Shown: positions 1-8,819 of the stretch, in pieces
How positions within the stretch are numbered: position 1 is the first letter of the stretch
How the letters are laid out: each line of letters starts with the position of its first letter
Assembly: GCF_024748695.1 (NCBI RefSeq)
Contig: NZ_CP087176.1
Coordinates: forward strand, 2,349,501 to 2,413,500
DNA length: 64,000 bases
Direction of reading: 5' to 3'
Source: Pseudomonas sp. B21-040
GTDB lineage: Bacteria; Pseudomonadota; Gammaproteobacteria; Pseudomonadales; Pseudomonadaceae
Notes under the pieces: model-generated
Seen by the model: only the letters and a program-made list of their open reading frames with translations
Databases searched by the model: none
What the model was told of the DNA's origin: nothing
Made by a program: the position numbers and the translations under genes

Positions 1-77
1 CCATGCTGCGTTACGGCGTGAACGACTTGCGTCTGTTCTTCGACAACGACTTGCGGTTCCTCGCGCAATTTCGCTAG
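1..77 (+). CDS. pheS: Phenylalanyl-tRNA synthetase alpha subunit, 3' end only
   Basis: Only the last 24 or so codons are in the window, ending with TAG at 75-77. The readable residues include LRYGVNDLRLFFDNDLRFL, which matches the C-terminus of bacterial PheS. PheS carries the catalytic site that charges tRNA-Phe and pairs with PheT, encoded 26 bp downstream in the same direction. The identification rests on this short tail and on the pheS-pheT order that is standard in Pseudomonas. Confidence 0.9.
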   Translation, partial: MLRYGVNDLRLFFDNDLRFLAQFR

Positions 78-103
78 TCGTAACGAATTCTTAGGAGAGC
101 AGG

Positions 104-2485
104 ATGAAATTCAGTGAACAATGGCTGCGTGGCTGGGTAAGCCCGCAGGTAAGTCGTGACGAGCTGGTTGCTCGTTTGTCGATGGCCGGTCTTGAGGTCG
201 ATAGCGTTACTCCGGCCGCCGGCGTATTCAGCGGCGTGATAGTGGGCGAGGTGCTGAGCACCGAACAGCACCCGGACGCCGACAAGCTGCGCGTTTGCCA
301 GGTCAGCAATGGCACGGAGACTTTTCAGGTCGTATGCGGTGCGCCAAACGTGCGCCCGGGCCTGAAGATCCCGTTCGCCACCATCGGTGCCGAGCTGCCA
401 GGCGACTTCAAGATCAAGAAAGCCAAGCTGCGTGGCGTTGAGTCCAACGGCATGCTGTGTTCGCAAGCCGAACTGCAAGTGGGCGAAGGCAACGATGGCC
501 TGATGGAGCTGCCGGCCGATGCGCCGGTGGGCCAGGACATTCGTGAGTACCTGAACCTGGAAGATGCCAGCATCGAGGTCGACCTGACCCCGAACCGCGG
601 TGACTGCCTGTCCCTGGCCGGTCTGGCCCGTGAAGTTGGCGCACTGTACGCCGCCCAGGTCACTCGCCCGGTTGTTGCTTCCGTTCCAGCCGTGCACGAC
701 GAAGTGCGTTCGGTTGAAGTGCTGGCTCCGGCGGCGTGCCCGCGTTATCTGGGGCGTGTGATCCGTAACGTCGATCTGTCCAAGCCTACACCGCTGTGGA
801 TGGTCGAGCGTCTGCGTCGTGCTGACGTGCGCAGTATCGACGCAGCTGTCGACATCACCAACTACGTGATGCTGGAGCTGGGTCAACCGCTGCACGCCTT
901 CGACCTCGCCGAAATCAATGGCGGCATCCGCGTGCGGATGGCCGAAGAGGGCGAGAAGCTGGTACTGCTCGACGGTCAGGAAGTTACCCTGCGTAGCGAT
1001 ACGCTGGTGATTGCCGACCACACCCGCGCTCTGGCAATTGCTGGCGTTATGGGCGGAGAGCACAGCGGCGTCAACACCGCGACTACGCGCGATATTTTCC
1101 TGGAAAGCGCATTCTTCGATCAGATTGCAGTCGCTGGCAAGGCTCGTTCCTACGGCCTGCACACTGACGCTTCGCACCGCTACGAGCGTGGCGTGGACTG
1201 GCAATTGGCCCGTGAAGCCATGGAGCGCGCTACTGGCCTGCTGCTGGAAATCACCGGTGGCGAAGCCGGCCCGATCATCGAAACCGTCAGCGAGCAACAT
1301 CTGCCGAAGATCGCTCCGGTTACCTTGCGCGCGCAACGCATTACTCAAATGCTGGGCATGGAAATGGATTCGGCCGAAGTTGAGCGTCTGCTCAACGCTT
1401 TGGGCTTGTCCGTTTCGGCCGATGGGGCAGGGCAATGGCGCGTTGAAGTGCCAAGCCATCGCTTCGATATCAGCCTGGAAGTCGATTTGATCGAAGAGCT
1501 GGCCCGCCTGTACGGCTACAACCGTCTGCCGGTTCGTTACCCGCAAGCTCGCCTGGCGCCGCAAGCCAAAGCGGAAGCGCGTAGCGATTTGCCTGAACTG
1601 CGTCGTCTGCTGGTGGCGCGTGGTTATCAGGAAGCGATTACTTACAGCTTCATCGATCCGAAACAATTCGAACTGTTTAATCCGGGTGTGGAGCCGCTGC
1701 TGCTGGCCAACCCGATTTCCAACGACATGGCTGCCATGCGCTCGTCCTTGTGGCCGGGTCTGGTCAAGGCGCTTCAGCACAACCTGAACCGTCAACAGGA
1801 CCGCGTCCGTCTGTTCGAAAGTGGCCTGCGTTTCGTCGGTCAACTGGAAGGCCTGAAGCAAGAGTCGATGTTGGCCGGTGTTGTATGTGGTAGCCGTCTG
1901 CCGGAAGGCTGGGCGCAGGGTCGCGATGTCGTGGACTTCTTCGACGTCAAGGCTGACGTGGAAGCGGTGCTTGGTTTTGCCGGCGCGTTGGATTCGTTCA
2001 CTTTCGTGCCGGGTAAACACCCTGCGTTGCACCCGGGTCAAACCGCGCGCATCGAACGTGAAGGCCGTTTGGTAGGTTTTGTAGGTGCCATTCACCCTGA
2101 ATTGTCGAAAACCCTCGGGCTCGATCGTCCAGTCTTCGTTTTTGAGCTGGTTCTGGCTGAAGTGGCGTTGGGCAAAATGCCTAAATTCAGCGAGTTGTCG
2201 CGCTTCCCTGAAGTACGACGTGACCTTGCGCTGATCGCCGAAAAAGACGTTGCAGCCAGCGCTGTTCTGGACGTAATCCGTGAAAATGCAGGCGAATGGC
2301 TGACAGACCTCAGGCTATTTGACGTGTATCAGGGTAAAGGCATTGATCCTGATAGAAAAAGCCTTGCAGTTGGCTTGACCTGGCAGCATCCATCGCGCAC
2401 TCTTAATGACGATGAGGTGAATAACACTACGCAAAACATCCTCACCTCGCTCGAACAAAGGTTGAACGCCACGTTAAGGAAGTGA
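104..2485 (+). CDS. pheT: Phenylalanyl-tRNA synthetase beta subunit
   Basis: This 793-residue protein has the usual length for bacterial PheT. The N-terminus MKFSEQWLRGWVSP is followed by an EMAP-like tRNA-binding domain (about residues 40-150, with HPDADKLRVCQV). The B3/B4 editing and B5 regions come next, and a ferredoxin-fold anticodon-binding domain closes the protein (about residues 695-793, with SRFPEVRRDLALI). It forms the alpha2-beta2 enzyme with PheS, binds the tRNA and edits misacylated Tyr-tRNA-Phe. The start is preceded by AGGAG at 92-96. The gene ends 3 bp before ihfA, as in the pheST-ihfA operon of gamma-proteobacteria. Confidence 0.98.
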   Translation: MKFSEQWLRGWVSPQVSRDELVARLSMAGLEVDSVTPAAGVFSGVIVGEVLSTEQHPDADKLRVCQVSNGTETFQVVCGAPNVRPGLKIPFATIGAELPGDFKIKKAKLRGVESNGMLCSQAELQVGEGNDGLMELPADAPVGQDIREYLNLEDASIEVDLTPNRGDCLSLAGLAREVGALYAAQVTRPVVASVPAVHDEVRSVEVLAPAACPRYLGRVIRNVDLSKPTPLWMVERLRRADVRSIDAAVDITNYVMLELGQPLHAFDLAEINGGIRVRMAEEGEKLVLLDGQEVTLRSDTLVIADHTRALAIAGVMGGEHSGVNTATTRDIFLESAFFDQIAVAGKARSYGLHTDASHRYERGVDWQLAREAMERATGLLLEITGGEAGPIIETVSEQHLPKIAPVTLRAQRITQMLGMEMDSAEVERLLNALGLSVSADGAGQWRVEVPSHRFDISLEVDLIEELARLYGYNRLPVRYPQARLAPQAKAEARSDLPELRRLLVARGYQEAITYSFIDPKQFELFNPGVEPLLLANPISNDMAAMRSSLWPGLVKALQHNLNRQQDRVRLFESGLRFVGQLEGLKQESMLAGVVCGSRLPEGWAQGRDVVDFFDVKADVEAVLGFAGALDSFTFVPGKHPALHPGQTARIEREGRLVGFVGAIHPELSKTLGLDRPVFVFELVLAEVALGKMPKFSELSRFPEVRRDLALIAEKDVAASAVLDVIRENAGEWLTDLRLFDVYQGKGIDPDRKSLAVGLTWQHPSRTLNDDEVNNTTQNILTSLEQRLNATLRK

Positions 2486-2488
2486 CGT

Positions 2489-2791
2489 ATGGGGGCTCTG
2501 ACGAAAGCTGAGATGGCGGAACGTCTGTATGAAGAGCTGGGCCTGAATAAACGGGAGGCCAAGGAATTGGTCGAACTGTTTTTTGAAGAAATCAGGCACG
2601 CTCTTGAAGACAACGAACAAGTCAAATTGTCCGGTTTCGGAAATTTCGACCTTCGAGACAAACGCCAGCGGCCTGGCCGCAATCCGAAAACGGGTGAAGA
2701 AATCCCGATCACGGCTCGCCGTGTGGTCACCTTTCGTCCAGGGCAGAAGTTGAAGGCCCGAGTTGAGGCTTATGCTGGAACCAAGTCATAA
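2489..2791 (+). CDS. ihfA: Integration host factor alpha subunit
   Basis: The 100-residue product begins [18 protein letters not shown] and contains the DNA-bending beta arm [18 protein letters not shown] with its intercalating proline. IhfA pairs with IhfB (encoded elsewhere) to bend DNA in transcription, replication and phage site-specific recombination. The gene starts 3 bp after pheT and overlaps the next gene by 20 bp, so pheT, ihfA and the MerR-like gene are very probably co-transcribed. Confidence 0.97.
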   Translation: MGALTKAEMAERLYEELGLNKREAKELVELFFEEIRHALEDNEQVKLSGFGNFDLRDKRQRPGRNPKTGEEIPITARRVVTFRPGQKLKARVEAYAGTKS

Positions 2792-3128
2792 CGACGAGCT
2801 ACCCGTCATCCCAGGCAAACGCTACTTCACCATCGGTGAAGTTAGCGAGCTGTGTGCCGTAAAACCGCACGTGCTGCGCTATTGGGAGCAGGAGTTTCCT
2901 CAACTCAACCCCGTCAAACGTCGCGGGAATCGCCGGTATTATCAGCGACAAGACGTGCTGATGATCCGGCAGATCCGCGCGCTCCTTTACGATCAAGGAT
3001 TCACCATCGGCGGCGCGCGTTTGCGCTTGTCCGGCGATGAAGCCAAAGACGACACCACCCAATACAAGCAGATGATTCGACAGATGATTGCCGAGTTGGA
3101 AGATGTGTTGGTAGTACTCAAGAAATAA
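2772..3128 (+). CDS. MerR-family transcriptional regulator
   Basis: The 118-residue protein starts [19 protein letters not shown]. It has a MerR winged-helix domain near the N-terminus ([20 protein letters not shown], then [13 protein letters not shown]) and ends in a short helical tail ([19 protein letters not shown]). There is no metal-binding cysteine set, so its signal is unknown. An in-frame TTG lies 9 bp upstream, but ATG 2772 matches the usual N-terminus of this family. It overlaps ihfA by 20 bp and precedes tRNA-Pro, the standard order in Pseudomonas. Confidence 0.93.
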   Translation: MLEPSHNDELPVIPGKRYFTIGEVSELCAVKPHVLRYWEQEFPQLNPVKRRGNRRYYQRQDVLMIRQIRALLYDQGFTIGGARLRLSGDEAKDDTTQYKQMIRQMIAELEDVLVVLKK

Positions 3129-3181
3129 TTTTCTGAGTTTGAATACTTCCAGTTTTCAAACGCTTGCGATATATTCTTGAG

Positions 3182-3202
3182 CGTCCCTCGAGAAGAGGGA
3201 CG
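3182..3202 (+). other. Perfect 8-bp stem-loop ahead of tRNA-Pro
   Basis: CGTCCCTC and GAGGGACG pair perfectly around the loop GAGAA, 15 bp before the tRNA. No T-run follows, so a classical intrinsic terminator is not supported. It may be part of the tRNA precursor leader or the 3' end of the upstream operon transcript. Confidence 0.4.
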
Positions 3203-3217
3203 AGTTTCACGCCTAGT

Positions 3218-3294
3218 CGGGGCGTAGCGCAGTCCGGTAGCGCACTAGCATGGGGTGCTAGGGGTCGAGTGTTCGAATCACTCCGTCCCGACCA
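3218..3294 (+). tRNA. tRNA-Pro (GGG anticodon)
   Basis: The 77-nt sequence, including an encoded CCA, folds as a cloverleaf. The acceptor strands CGGGGCG and the complementary 3' CGTCCCG can pair. The anticodon stem CTAGC/GCTAG encloses the loop ATGGGGT with anticodon GGG, and the T-loop is GTTCGAATC. The 3' 48 nt belong to the direct repeat shared with 20784-20835, so the 3' half was supplied or restored by the integrated element. Confidence 0.96.
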
Positions 3295-3298
3295 TATT
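3247..3298 (+). repeat. Left attachment repeat inside tRNA-Pro
   Basis: These 52 bp, from the anticodon stem to 4 bp past the CCA, are identical to 20784-20835. An identical tRNA 3' segment at both ends of an integrase-bearing segment is the signature of tRNA-targeted phage integration. Confidence 0.93.
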
Positions 3299-3321
3299 TT
3301 CTGAGTAAAATCAGACACTTG

Positions 3322-3348
3322 AGCCGATCAGATAGATCGGCTTTTTTG
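3322..3348 (+). terminator. Intrinsic terminator after tRNA-Pro
   Basis: AGCCGATC and GATCGGCT form an 8-bp stem around AGATA, followed by TTTTTT. It lies just past the tRNA and also faces the convergent integrase gene. Confidence 0.8.
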
Positions 3349-3383
3349 TGTCTGCGCAAAACCCGCGCAAAACTGGCGCAAAA

Positions 3384-4498
3384 CTACCCGGTGATTTCGC
3401 TGATATTCAGGTCCGGAATTGCTTCGGACCAGACGATTTCCTCGTGGTCTCGCTGGTAGTTTCTGGTCATGCCCTCGCTCGCATGGCCAGCAGTTTTCTG
3501 ACCGTCCTTTCCGGCTTTCTTGTACAGGTGCAGCGACAGCGCTCGCACTTCGTGGAAGCCCGGCATCTCTTCTTCCTTCCATCCCGCGTAGCAGTTCGCC
3601 GCCTCCCTGGCCTCCTTAAATGCTCGCGTCAAATATCTCTCCTCAACCTTCGTCCAGTGATCCTTGGTCTGCGCCTGTTTCTGTTTCCGGCGCTCGGGCT
3701 TCCGGTGCACCAGGTAGGGCGATACGACATCGTCGCGGCATCGGCTGATGACCGCCTGCAACTCCGGCGTTATCAGAAATCGTATCCATGCCGCGTCACT
3801 GGCCTTGGCCGTCTTCTTCTGCACCACGTACAAGTAACCATCCCGACTGCCATCAAAACGCATATCGAGGATGTCTGTCCGGCGCTGGGCGGTGATCAAT
3901 GCCAGGTCGATTGCGTTCTGCAGCCAAGCCGGCGACTTCTCCCGGATGGCTTTCAGTCCTTCAACCGTGTGGCGTTTGCGCTGCTTCTTCTCGATCCGGT
4001 TGATGGTGCTGGCCGCCGGGTTGTCCGGGCACAGTCCTTTGGACGCTGCGTGATTGAAGATGTCGATCAGCAGCGCCCGGCACTGGTTCGCCGTGCGCGG
4101 GGTGAGCGCGTCCAGCATCTCCGCGACCATGCGAATGGTTATCTGATCGACGGCCTTGCCCTCGAACTGCTTGCGAAAGCGCCGGAAGTGCACGGCGTAA
4201 AGACCCAGCGTACCTTTGGCGAGCTCGCGCGGTGGCAAAACGTCGCGTTCGTAGGTGTTGAGGAAGCCGGCAAATGATTCTGATGAGCTGCCCATCACGG
4301 CGCCGATCAGGTCAGCGCCGCGCATGAATTCCAGATTCAGTTGCTTCGCTGCATCGATTGCTTTGATGCGATCGGTTCCGAACTGAAACCACTTCCCGTC
4401 GGTTGGCCGCCGGTAGCGATAAGTCGAGCGCCGCGAATCGAAATAAGGTTCTGCGGGAGGCTCTTGTTCGCCTTGTTGCGCGGCCGTGGGACCATCAT
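3384..4498 (-). pseudogene. Phage tyrosine integrase with an N-terminal frameshift
   Basis: The open part (4325 to 3384, 313 aa) is a tyrosine recombinase: catalytic arginine region TAQRRTDILDMRF, HEVRALSLHLY (H-x-x-R) and TAGHASEGMTRNYQ with the nucleophilic Tyr. Upstream, the same frame keeps reading family-like sequence (YFDSRRSTYRYRRPTDGKWF), but no start codon leads into it. A proper start, ATG 4498, overlaps the excisionase stop and encodes MMVPRPRNKANKSLPQNL in another frame. The two parts join only if one base was lost near 4446. Either integrase is inactive, a shorter form starts at 4325 without the arm-binding domain, or the base is a sequencing error. Confidence 0.85.
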
Positions 4499-4707
4499 GC
4501 AGCTCCTTTCAATACCATCGCCACCAGGTCGTTGCCGTCCGAGCGATTGAATGCTGTCCAGTCAACGTACCAGAGTTTTCCTATCTGCTCGCCGGGCACC
4601 ATGCCGTTTCGGATGTGGTTACGGATGGCCTGCGGGCATTGCGGGGTGCCGTTCTCGCCCCAGCGCCGGCGCTGGAACTCACTGATCTTGATCAGTTCTC
4701 GTTTCAT
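4495..4707 (-). CDS. Excisionase-like DNA-binding protein
   Basis: The 70-residue product begins MKRELIKISEFQRRRWGENG and contains PQAIRNHIRNGMVPGEQIGK followed by LWYVDW. That pattern resembles small winged-helix excisionases of Pseudomonas phages. The start at 4707 has GGAG 7 bp upstream; an in-frame ATG at 4719 is less well placed. Its TGA overlaps the original integrase ATG (ATGA), so the two were translationally coupled. Expected role: bending the att sites to drive excision, now moot if the integrase is broken. Confidence 0.7.
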   Translation of the reverse strand: MKRELIKISEFQRRRWGENGTPQCPQAIRNHIRNGMVPGEQIGKLWYVDWTAFNRSDGNDLVAMVLKGAA

Positions 4708-4743
4708 TGGGTGCTCCATGCCGCGCGTGGCGGCAGAAGGTGG

Positions 4744-4947
4744 TTATTCGGTTCGAAAGACTTCTGCGCGCACAGCCCGCCAGTCTTGTTTGGTGGTTAC
4801 AGGCTCGCGGCCAAACCATTGCTCTGCCTCTTTTGCCAGATCCTCCCTGGCTTCACTCCAGCCTCCACCAAGGCGAAGGGCGAACACTCGAATCTGGTCG
4901 CCGAGCGATTTACACGGACCTATTTTTGTTGCCGAGCAGATGAACAT
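4744..4947 (-). CDS. Small phage protein of unknown function
   Basis: The 67-residue product (MFICSATKIGPCKSLGDQIR, ending in WRAVRAEVFRTE) is preceded by a strong GGGAGG 7 bp before ATG 4947. It lies in the same direction as the excisionase and integrase genes. I recognise no domain. Charged, tryptophan-containing small proteins of this kind are common in phage early regions. Confidence 0.55.
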   Translation of the reverse strand: MFICSATKIGPCKSLGDQIRVFALRLGGGWSEAREDLAKEAEQWFGREPVTTKQDWRAVRAEVFRTE

Positions 4948-4966
4948 ACGAATTCCTCCCCGCCGT

Positions 4967-5041
4967 TCACCGGCAGGCTGTGAGTTGTAAGGTTTTGGTG
5001 GGCAGTGGGATGAATTCGACGGGAGCGATGACGCTGGGCAT
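4967..5041 (-). CDS. Possible 24-residue phage peptide
   Basis: An ATG at 5041 opens a short frame (MPSVIAPVEFIPLPTKTLQL and four more residues) ending just upstream of the ribosome site of the next gene. Position and direction fit the early operon, but it is too short for composition to confirm coding. Confidence 0.25.
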   Translation of the reverse strand: MPSVIAPVEFIPLPTKTLQLTACR

Positions 5042-5102
5042 CAGGGATTAGCTGATATACGAGGAGGGCCCACTCGAATAAGGTTCAGAAGTTCTGCAGT
5101 GG

Positions 5103-5945
5103 TCAATTAATTCCGGACACCTCGATAGGTGGTTTCGACGCCATTGCCCGTTCGTAAACGGTCGGTGGCAGATATCCCAGTTTTGAGTGCAGCCGCTCGT
5201 TGTTGTAATACCCAACGATGTATTCAGTGATGTCACGTATCGCTTCGGCGTGGTTGGCGTAATCGCGCCGCCATACCCGCTCCATTTTCAAACTCAGGAA
5301 GAAGCGCTCCATCACTGAGTTGTCCCAACAGTTACCTTTACGGCTCATGCTTTGCTGCATGTTATTTCTTGTCAGCAGCGCCCTGTAGCTCGCGCTGGCG
5401 TACTGGCTACCGCGATCCGAGTGAGCGATCAGACCAAGTGGCGGTTGACGCTGAGCAACTGCCAGTTGCATGGCACTACACACCAGCTCGGCAGGCATGT
5501 TCGGGGCCATGGACCAACCCACGATCTTGCGTGAGAACAAGTCCAGTACCACGGCCAGGTACAGCCAGCCGCTACGGGTCCGGATATAGGTAATGTCCGC
5601 CACCCAAGCCTTGTTCACCGCCGCGGGTTCGAATTGACGATTCAACACATTTTCAGCGATCGGCAGGTCGTGGTTGCTATCGGTCGTGTGCACAAACTTG
5701 CGCTTCCAGGCCGAACGCAGACCGTTGGCGCGCATCAAGCGACGAATTTTATAAACGCCTATTTCCATACCCTTAGCGCGCAACGCTTTACGCAACGGGC
5801 GACTGCCATAGCTGCCGCCACTCGCAGCAAACGACGCCTTGAGTTGCACAGTCACGGGACAAATCGAGGCTGGCGCTCCAGCACGCTTGTTGGCCTCGTA
5901 GAAACCGGATCGGCTGATACCCAGCAGCCGACAGACATACGCCAC
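5103..5945 (-). CDS. IS3-family transposase OrfB (DDE integrase domain)
   Basis: The 280-residue open frame starts MAYVCRLLGISRSGFYEANK (HTH_21-like) and carries an rve-type DDE core: D in WVADITYIRT, D in AHSDRGSQYAS and E in NCWDNSVMERFF. In IS3 elements the active transposase is an OrfAB fusion made by programmed -1 frameshifting. The frame of orfB extends upstream towards the slippery run at 6020-6026, consistent with that. It catalyses copy-out/paste-in transposition of this element. Confidence 0.93.
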   Translation of the reverse strand: MAYVCRLLGISRSGFYEANKRAGAPASICPVTVQLKASFAASGGSYGSRPLRKALRAKGMEIGVYKIRRLMRANGLRSAWKRKFVHTTDSNHDLPIAENVLNRQFEPAAVNKAWVADITYIRTRSGWLYLAVVLDLFSRKIVGWSMAPNMPAELVCSAMQLAVAQRQPPLGLIAHSDRGSQYASASYRALLTRNNMQQSMSRKGNCWDNSVMERFFLSLKMERVWRRDYANHAEAIRDITEYIVGYYNNERLHSKLGYLPPTVYERAMASKPPIEVSGIN

Positions 5946-5986
5946 CGAATAAGCCTTCTGTTGCAGCTGACGAACCAGGCGATACG

Positions 5987-6313
<327 letters not shown>

Positions 6314-6448
6314 CTATCGAGGTGTCCGGGGAAATTAGACCACTACAGTTCGCCCTGCCAGCTGTTTCAGAGAAATGCTGAGTGGCCGCAGCTGGTCAGG
6401 GTGGGCATCAATTCAGATAGGAGGGAGCGGACAAGCGACAAAGGTCAG

Positions 6449-6529
6449 CTAACGTTCAATTGTCCGCCTCACCAGTTGCTGCCCAATCAGCTCGTCCCTG
6501 AAGCGATTGGTGGGGTGGACTCTATTCAC
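6449..6529 (-). CDS. Possible 26-residue phage peptide with GTG start
   Basis: GTG at 6529 overlaps the stop of the preceding tiny gene (TAGTG) and opens 26 codons (reads NRVHPTNRFRDELIGQQLVR after the start). Stop-start overlaps are the rule in this operon, which is the only support. Confidence 0.3.
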   Translation of the reverse strand: MNRVHPTNRFRDELIGQQLVRRTIER

Positions 6530-6579
6530 TATGGTCCTTTGTAGCAGTACACGTAGGCGAACCAGGCGAGGGCGATCAT
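6529..6579 (-). CDS. Tiny phage membrane peptide (16 aa)
   Basis: MIALAWFAYVYCYKGP starts at an ATG that overlaps the upstream stop codon as ATGA. It is hydrophobic. It probably belongs to the translationally coupled early operon, though nothing shows a function. Confidence 0.4.
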   Translation of the reverse strand: MIALAWFAYVYCYKGP

Positions 6580-7142
6580 GGGGTCACCTTCTGGCCGAGC
6601 ATCACGTCGGCGACAATTTCCCACAGTTTGGCCGGTGGCCACTGGAAGCGGTCGAACTGATCGTCCGGCTCAATGCCAACGACACAGCTTGAATGTGCGC
6701 CGTGTGGATACTCAGCGCCCTTGCGCATGATCGTGGCTACTCGTCCATCTCCGGCTGGTTCAGTGCGGTGGAACTCATAAGCCTTCGACTGATACTCAAG
6801 GCCTGCTGGCACGGTGAAGTCGTCAATCTCAATCATCTGCACTCGACCATCTCGCACCCATGGACGACCACCGCACGCGGTCCTGGCTCCCTCGTGCAGG
6901 TACAGAATGTGAGTTCCCAACTTGGACGGCTCTGCGCTGAAGGCGATGTTCCGTTGAATACCGATGATCACCCTCGACGTGAAGTCGAAGCGATGGTCGT
7001 GGATTGAGGAGTGCTTGAAGCAGGCGCGACGCGGTAACTCAGGGTGCCAAACATGCAGTCGCTGATTTCCTTCGAGCTGTACCTGCACAAAGCCTAGGCC
7101 GTGCAGGGTGATTTTGTCGGTCATCACATCGTCGATGATCAT
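6576..7142 (-). CDS. Phage protein of unknown function (188 aa)
   Basis: The product begins MIIDDVMTDKITLHGLGFVQ and includes FKHSSIHDHRFDFTSRVIIG and EYQSKAYEFHRTEP. Histidine-aspartate motifs between predicted beta strands hint at a cupin-like fold, but I cannot assign a family. The ATG at 7142 overlaps the stop of the preceding small gene (ATGA), which supports this start over a later in-frame ATG. It is part of the minus-strand early operon. Confidence 0.65.
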   Translation of the reverse strand: MIIDDVMTDKITLHGLGFVQVQLEGNQRLHVWHPELPRRACFKHSSIHDHRFDFTSRVIIGIQRNIAFSAEPSKLGTHILYLHEGARTACGGRPWVRDGRVQMIEIDDFTVPAGLEYQSKAYEFHRTEPAGDGRVATIMRKGAEYPHGAHSSCVVGIEPDDQFDRFQWPPAKLWEIVADVMLGQKVTP

Positions 7143-7216
7143 GAGTACACCGCCCCAATGGAGAAGTAGAGAGCGCCCCAGAAGCAGGCGCTTACGGTCA
7201 TTACTTTTAGGAGCAT
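7139..7216 (-). CDS. Small phage membrane peptide (25 aa)
   Basis: ATG 7216 overlaps the stop of the upstream gene (TGATG), and the TGA overlaps the next start (ATGA), so it is coupled on both sides. The peptide MLLKVMTVSACFWGALYFSI continues GAVYS and is one hydrophobic segment. Function unknown. Confidence 0.55.
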   Translation of the reverse strand: MLLKVMTVSACFWGALYFSIGAVYS

Positions 7217-7728
7217 CAGTAATCCCCCCAGCCCAGGCCCTGAATGTATTCGCTCGGAATTGTCACGGCCCCGTCTGGGATCGTGCTTTCAACTTCGAGA
7301 TTGCCGAAATACCCGATGGCCGCCTGGGCTCGCTCCATCGATAGTTGCGCATGCCGCAGTTGCCAAGACTTGCGCGCCTTGTACGAGCGCAGCGCTAGCG
7401 CCTTGTCGGTGTAGGCGAAGCGACGGCCCCAAGTGCCGCCTTCCTTCAGGACGCGCTTGCGGCGCTTCTTGATCGCCTCGGCGGTGTGGGGATATTGGAA
7501 GCCGTTGACCATTTTCACGGTGTGCTCATCGCCGATGTAGTAACAAGCCGGTGTCTCACCGATCACCTTGTAGGTGATGCAATGGACTTCAAGGCCTTCG
7601 GGGCCAATGGTGTCGATGTAGCGGTAGTGCTCTGGCCAAGCCGTTTTCATTTCTTCAGGCATGACTTCGTCCTTGCCGCTATAGCGGCTGACTTTGAAGG
7701 GGGGAGTAGTTTTGCGGGATGAGTACAA
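7216..7728 (-). CDS. Phage protein of unknown function (170 aa)
   Basis: The frame opens at TTG 7728 with AAGGAG 5 bp upstream. A later ATG (MPEEMKTAWPEHYRYIDTIG) is an alternative without a comparable ribosome site. The C-terminal half is basic and helical (EAIKKRRKRVLKEGGTWGRR), then LRSYKARKSWQLRHAQL. No family recognised. It lies in the coupled minus-strand operon. Confidence 0.6.
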   Translation of the reverse strand: MYSSRKTTPPFKVSRYSGKDEVMPEEMKTAWPEHYRYIDTIGPEGLEVHCITYKVIGETPACYYIGDEHTVKMVNGFQYPHTAEAIKKRRKRVLKEGGTWGRRFAYTDKALALRSYKARKSWQLRHAQLSMERAQAAIGYFGNLEVESTIPDGAVTIPSEYIQGLGWGDY

Positions 7729-7743
7729 ATGTACTCCTTTTAG

Positions 7744-8160
7744 TCATTCGCCTTGGGTGGCGAGCATGTTCAGGCGCATGCCCGATGTGCCGGGGATTTC
7801 GTGGGATGACTCGACTCGCGGCTTGGCCGCATCGCAGTTCTCGCAAACCCCACTGTTGGCGGCCATGAACCCGGCGCCGTAACTGTTCGCAGCATGGCCG
7901 TCACCGCAGGCGCACCAGACTGTTTCGGGTTCGGCTTTTGACTGGGTCAGTTCATCAATCCGCTGATCCGCTGCGTTCAGGTGAAGCTGCAGGGCTTTTT
8001 CGCGGGCCAGGGATTCGGCGAGCAGAACGCGTTCCGGCTTGTAAGGAGCTGGACATTCACCGCTGGGCGGCTCCGCGTAGGTGCCGCGAGTTTTGCAGCC
8101 GCGACAGATCACCAAGCCGCCATCATCTCCCTCGACGGCCTCATTGGAATGCTTACTCAT
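7744..8160 (-). CDS. Phage protein with zinc-ribbon-like cysteine pairs (138 aa)
   Basis: The start MSKHSNEAVEGDDGGLVICR follows GGAG by 8 bp. Cysteines are paired: ICRGCKTRG near the N-terminus, then WCACGDGH and VCENCDAAK near the C-terminus, with a helical stretch between them. Such pairs suggest zinc binding. An in-frame GTG further upstream would add about 20 residues but lacks a clear ribosome site. Function unknown. Confidence 0.6.
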   Translation of the reverse strand: MSKHSNEAVEGDDGGLVICRGCKTRGTYAEPPSGECPAPYKPERVLLAESLAREKALQLHLNAADQRIDELTQSKAEPETVWCACGDGHAANSYGAGFMAANSGVCENCDAAKPRVESSHEIPGTSGMRLNMLATQGE

Positions 8161-8234
8161 CCTGCAATCTCCGGTATCAGCCTCGCCCGCCGGGCCGAGG
8201 TAAGTAATTGTTGGTTCGCTCACTTTGAACCGCG

Positions 8235-8819
8235 TCAATTGTCCGTACCCGTGTAGGTGCGCCAAGGGACCTTGACGCCGTTGACCAGAAAGCCCCAATC
8301 ACCACGCCACTTGCTGGTGATGAACAGGGTGATCACGCCGCCGGGTGATACTTCGTCGATCCGGTGGTACTCGCCGTGCATCAGGGGGGCGGTGTCGCCG
8401 GGGCGCCGGTCGATGTGCTCGGTGGCCTGAAATGCCGCGCCGAAAGACTGGCGAAGCGCGGCGGCTTTCATCAGGAGCTGATGAAGTGCGGGATCATCCG
8501 CGCGAAGCAGGCGCTGCTCTCGGTACCAGCCGCGCAGGATGATCGTCCGCGCATTCCACGGATGGTCATGCAGATCCCGGTCTTCGTCCGGCCGCATGAT
8601 GTGGTGAATGCGAAACGACCACGGGCACCACCAGAGCGCCGGCTTGTGCGTCTCGCGGCTGTACGGGTTGAACAGCCACCAGCGGCCCATGTACAGCTCG
8701 GCGCCGTCGGCGGACATGATGTGCAGGTATGGGGTGCGCTGGGCGCGGGCGATGAGCCAGGCGGCAACGGCCGGGCGGGCAAGCAGCTTGGCGACCAGGT
8801 GCCAGAAGAAATTGATCAT
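8235..8819 (-). CDS. Phage protein of unknown function (194 aa)
   Basis: The start at 8819 (MINFFWHLVAKLLARPAVAA) overlaps the upstream stop as ATGA. The first helix is hydrophobic. The central part has RIHHIMRPDEDRDLHDHPWN and the end has GVITLFITSKWRGDWGFLVN, a pattern compatible with a cupin-like barrel. It shares an HDHP/HDHR-type motif with the protein at 6576-7142, so the two may be distant relatives. Function unknown. Confidence 0.6.
   Translation of the reverse strand: MINFFWHLVAKLLARPAVAAWLIARAQRTPYLHIMSADGAELYMGRWWLFNPYSRETHKPALWWCPWSFRIHHIMRPDEDRDLHDHPWNARTIILRGWYREQRLLRADDPALHQLLMKAAALRQSFGAAFQATEHIDRRPGDTAPLMHGEYHRIDEVSPGGVITLFITSKWRGDWGFLVNGVKVPWRTYTGTDN

Noticed and set aside
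74..2095. 673-codon minus-strand open frame opposite pheT
   Set aside because: It lies wholly inside pheT, has no ribosome site or recognisable domain, and arises from GC-rich codon bias.
3348..4277. 309-codon plus-strand frame opposite the integrase
   Set aside because: The tyrosine recombinase motifs are on the minus strand; the plus frame is a shadow.
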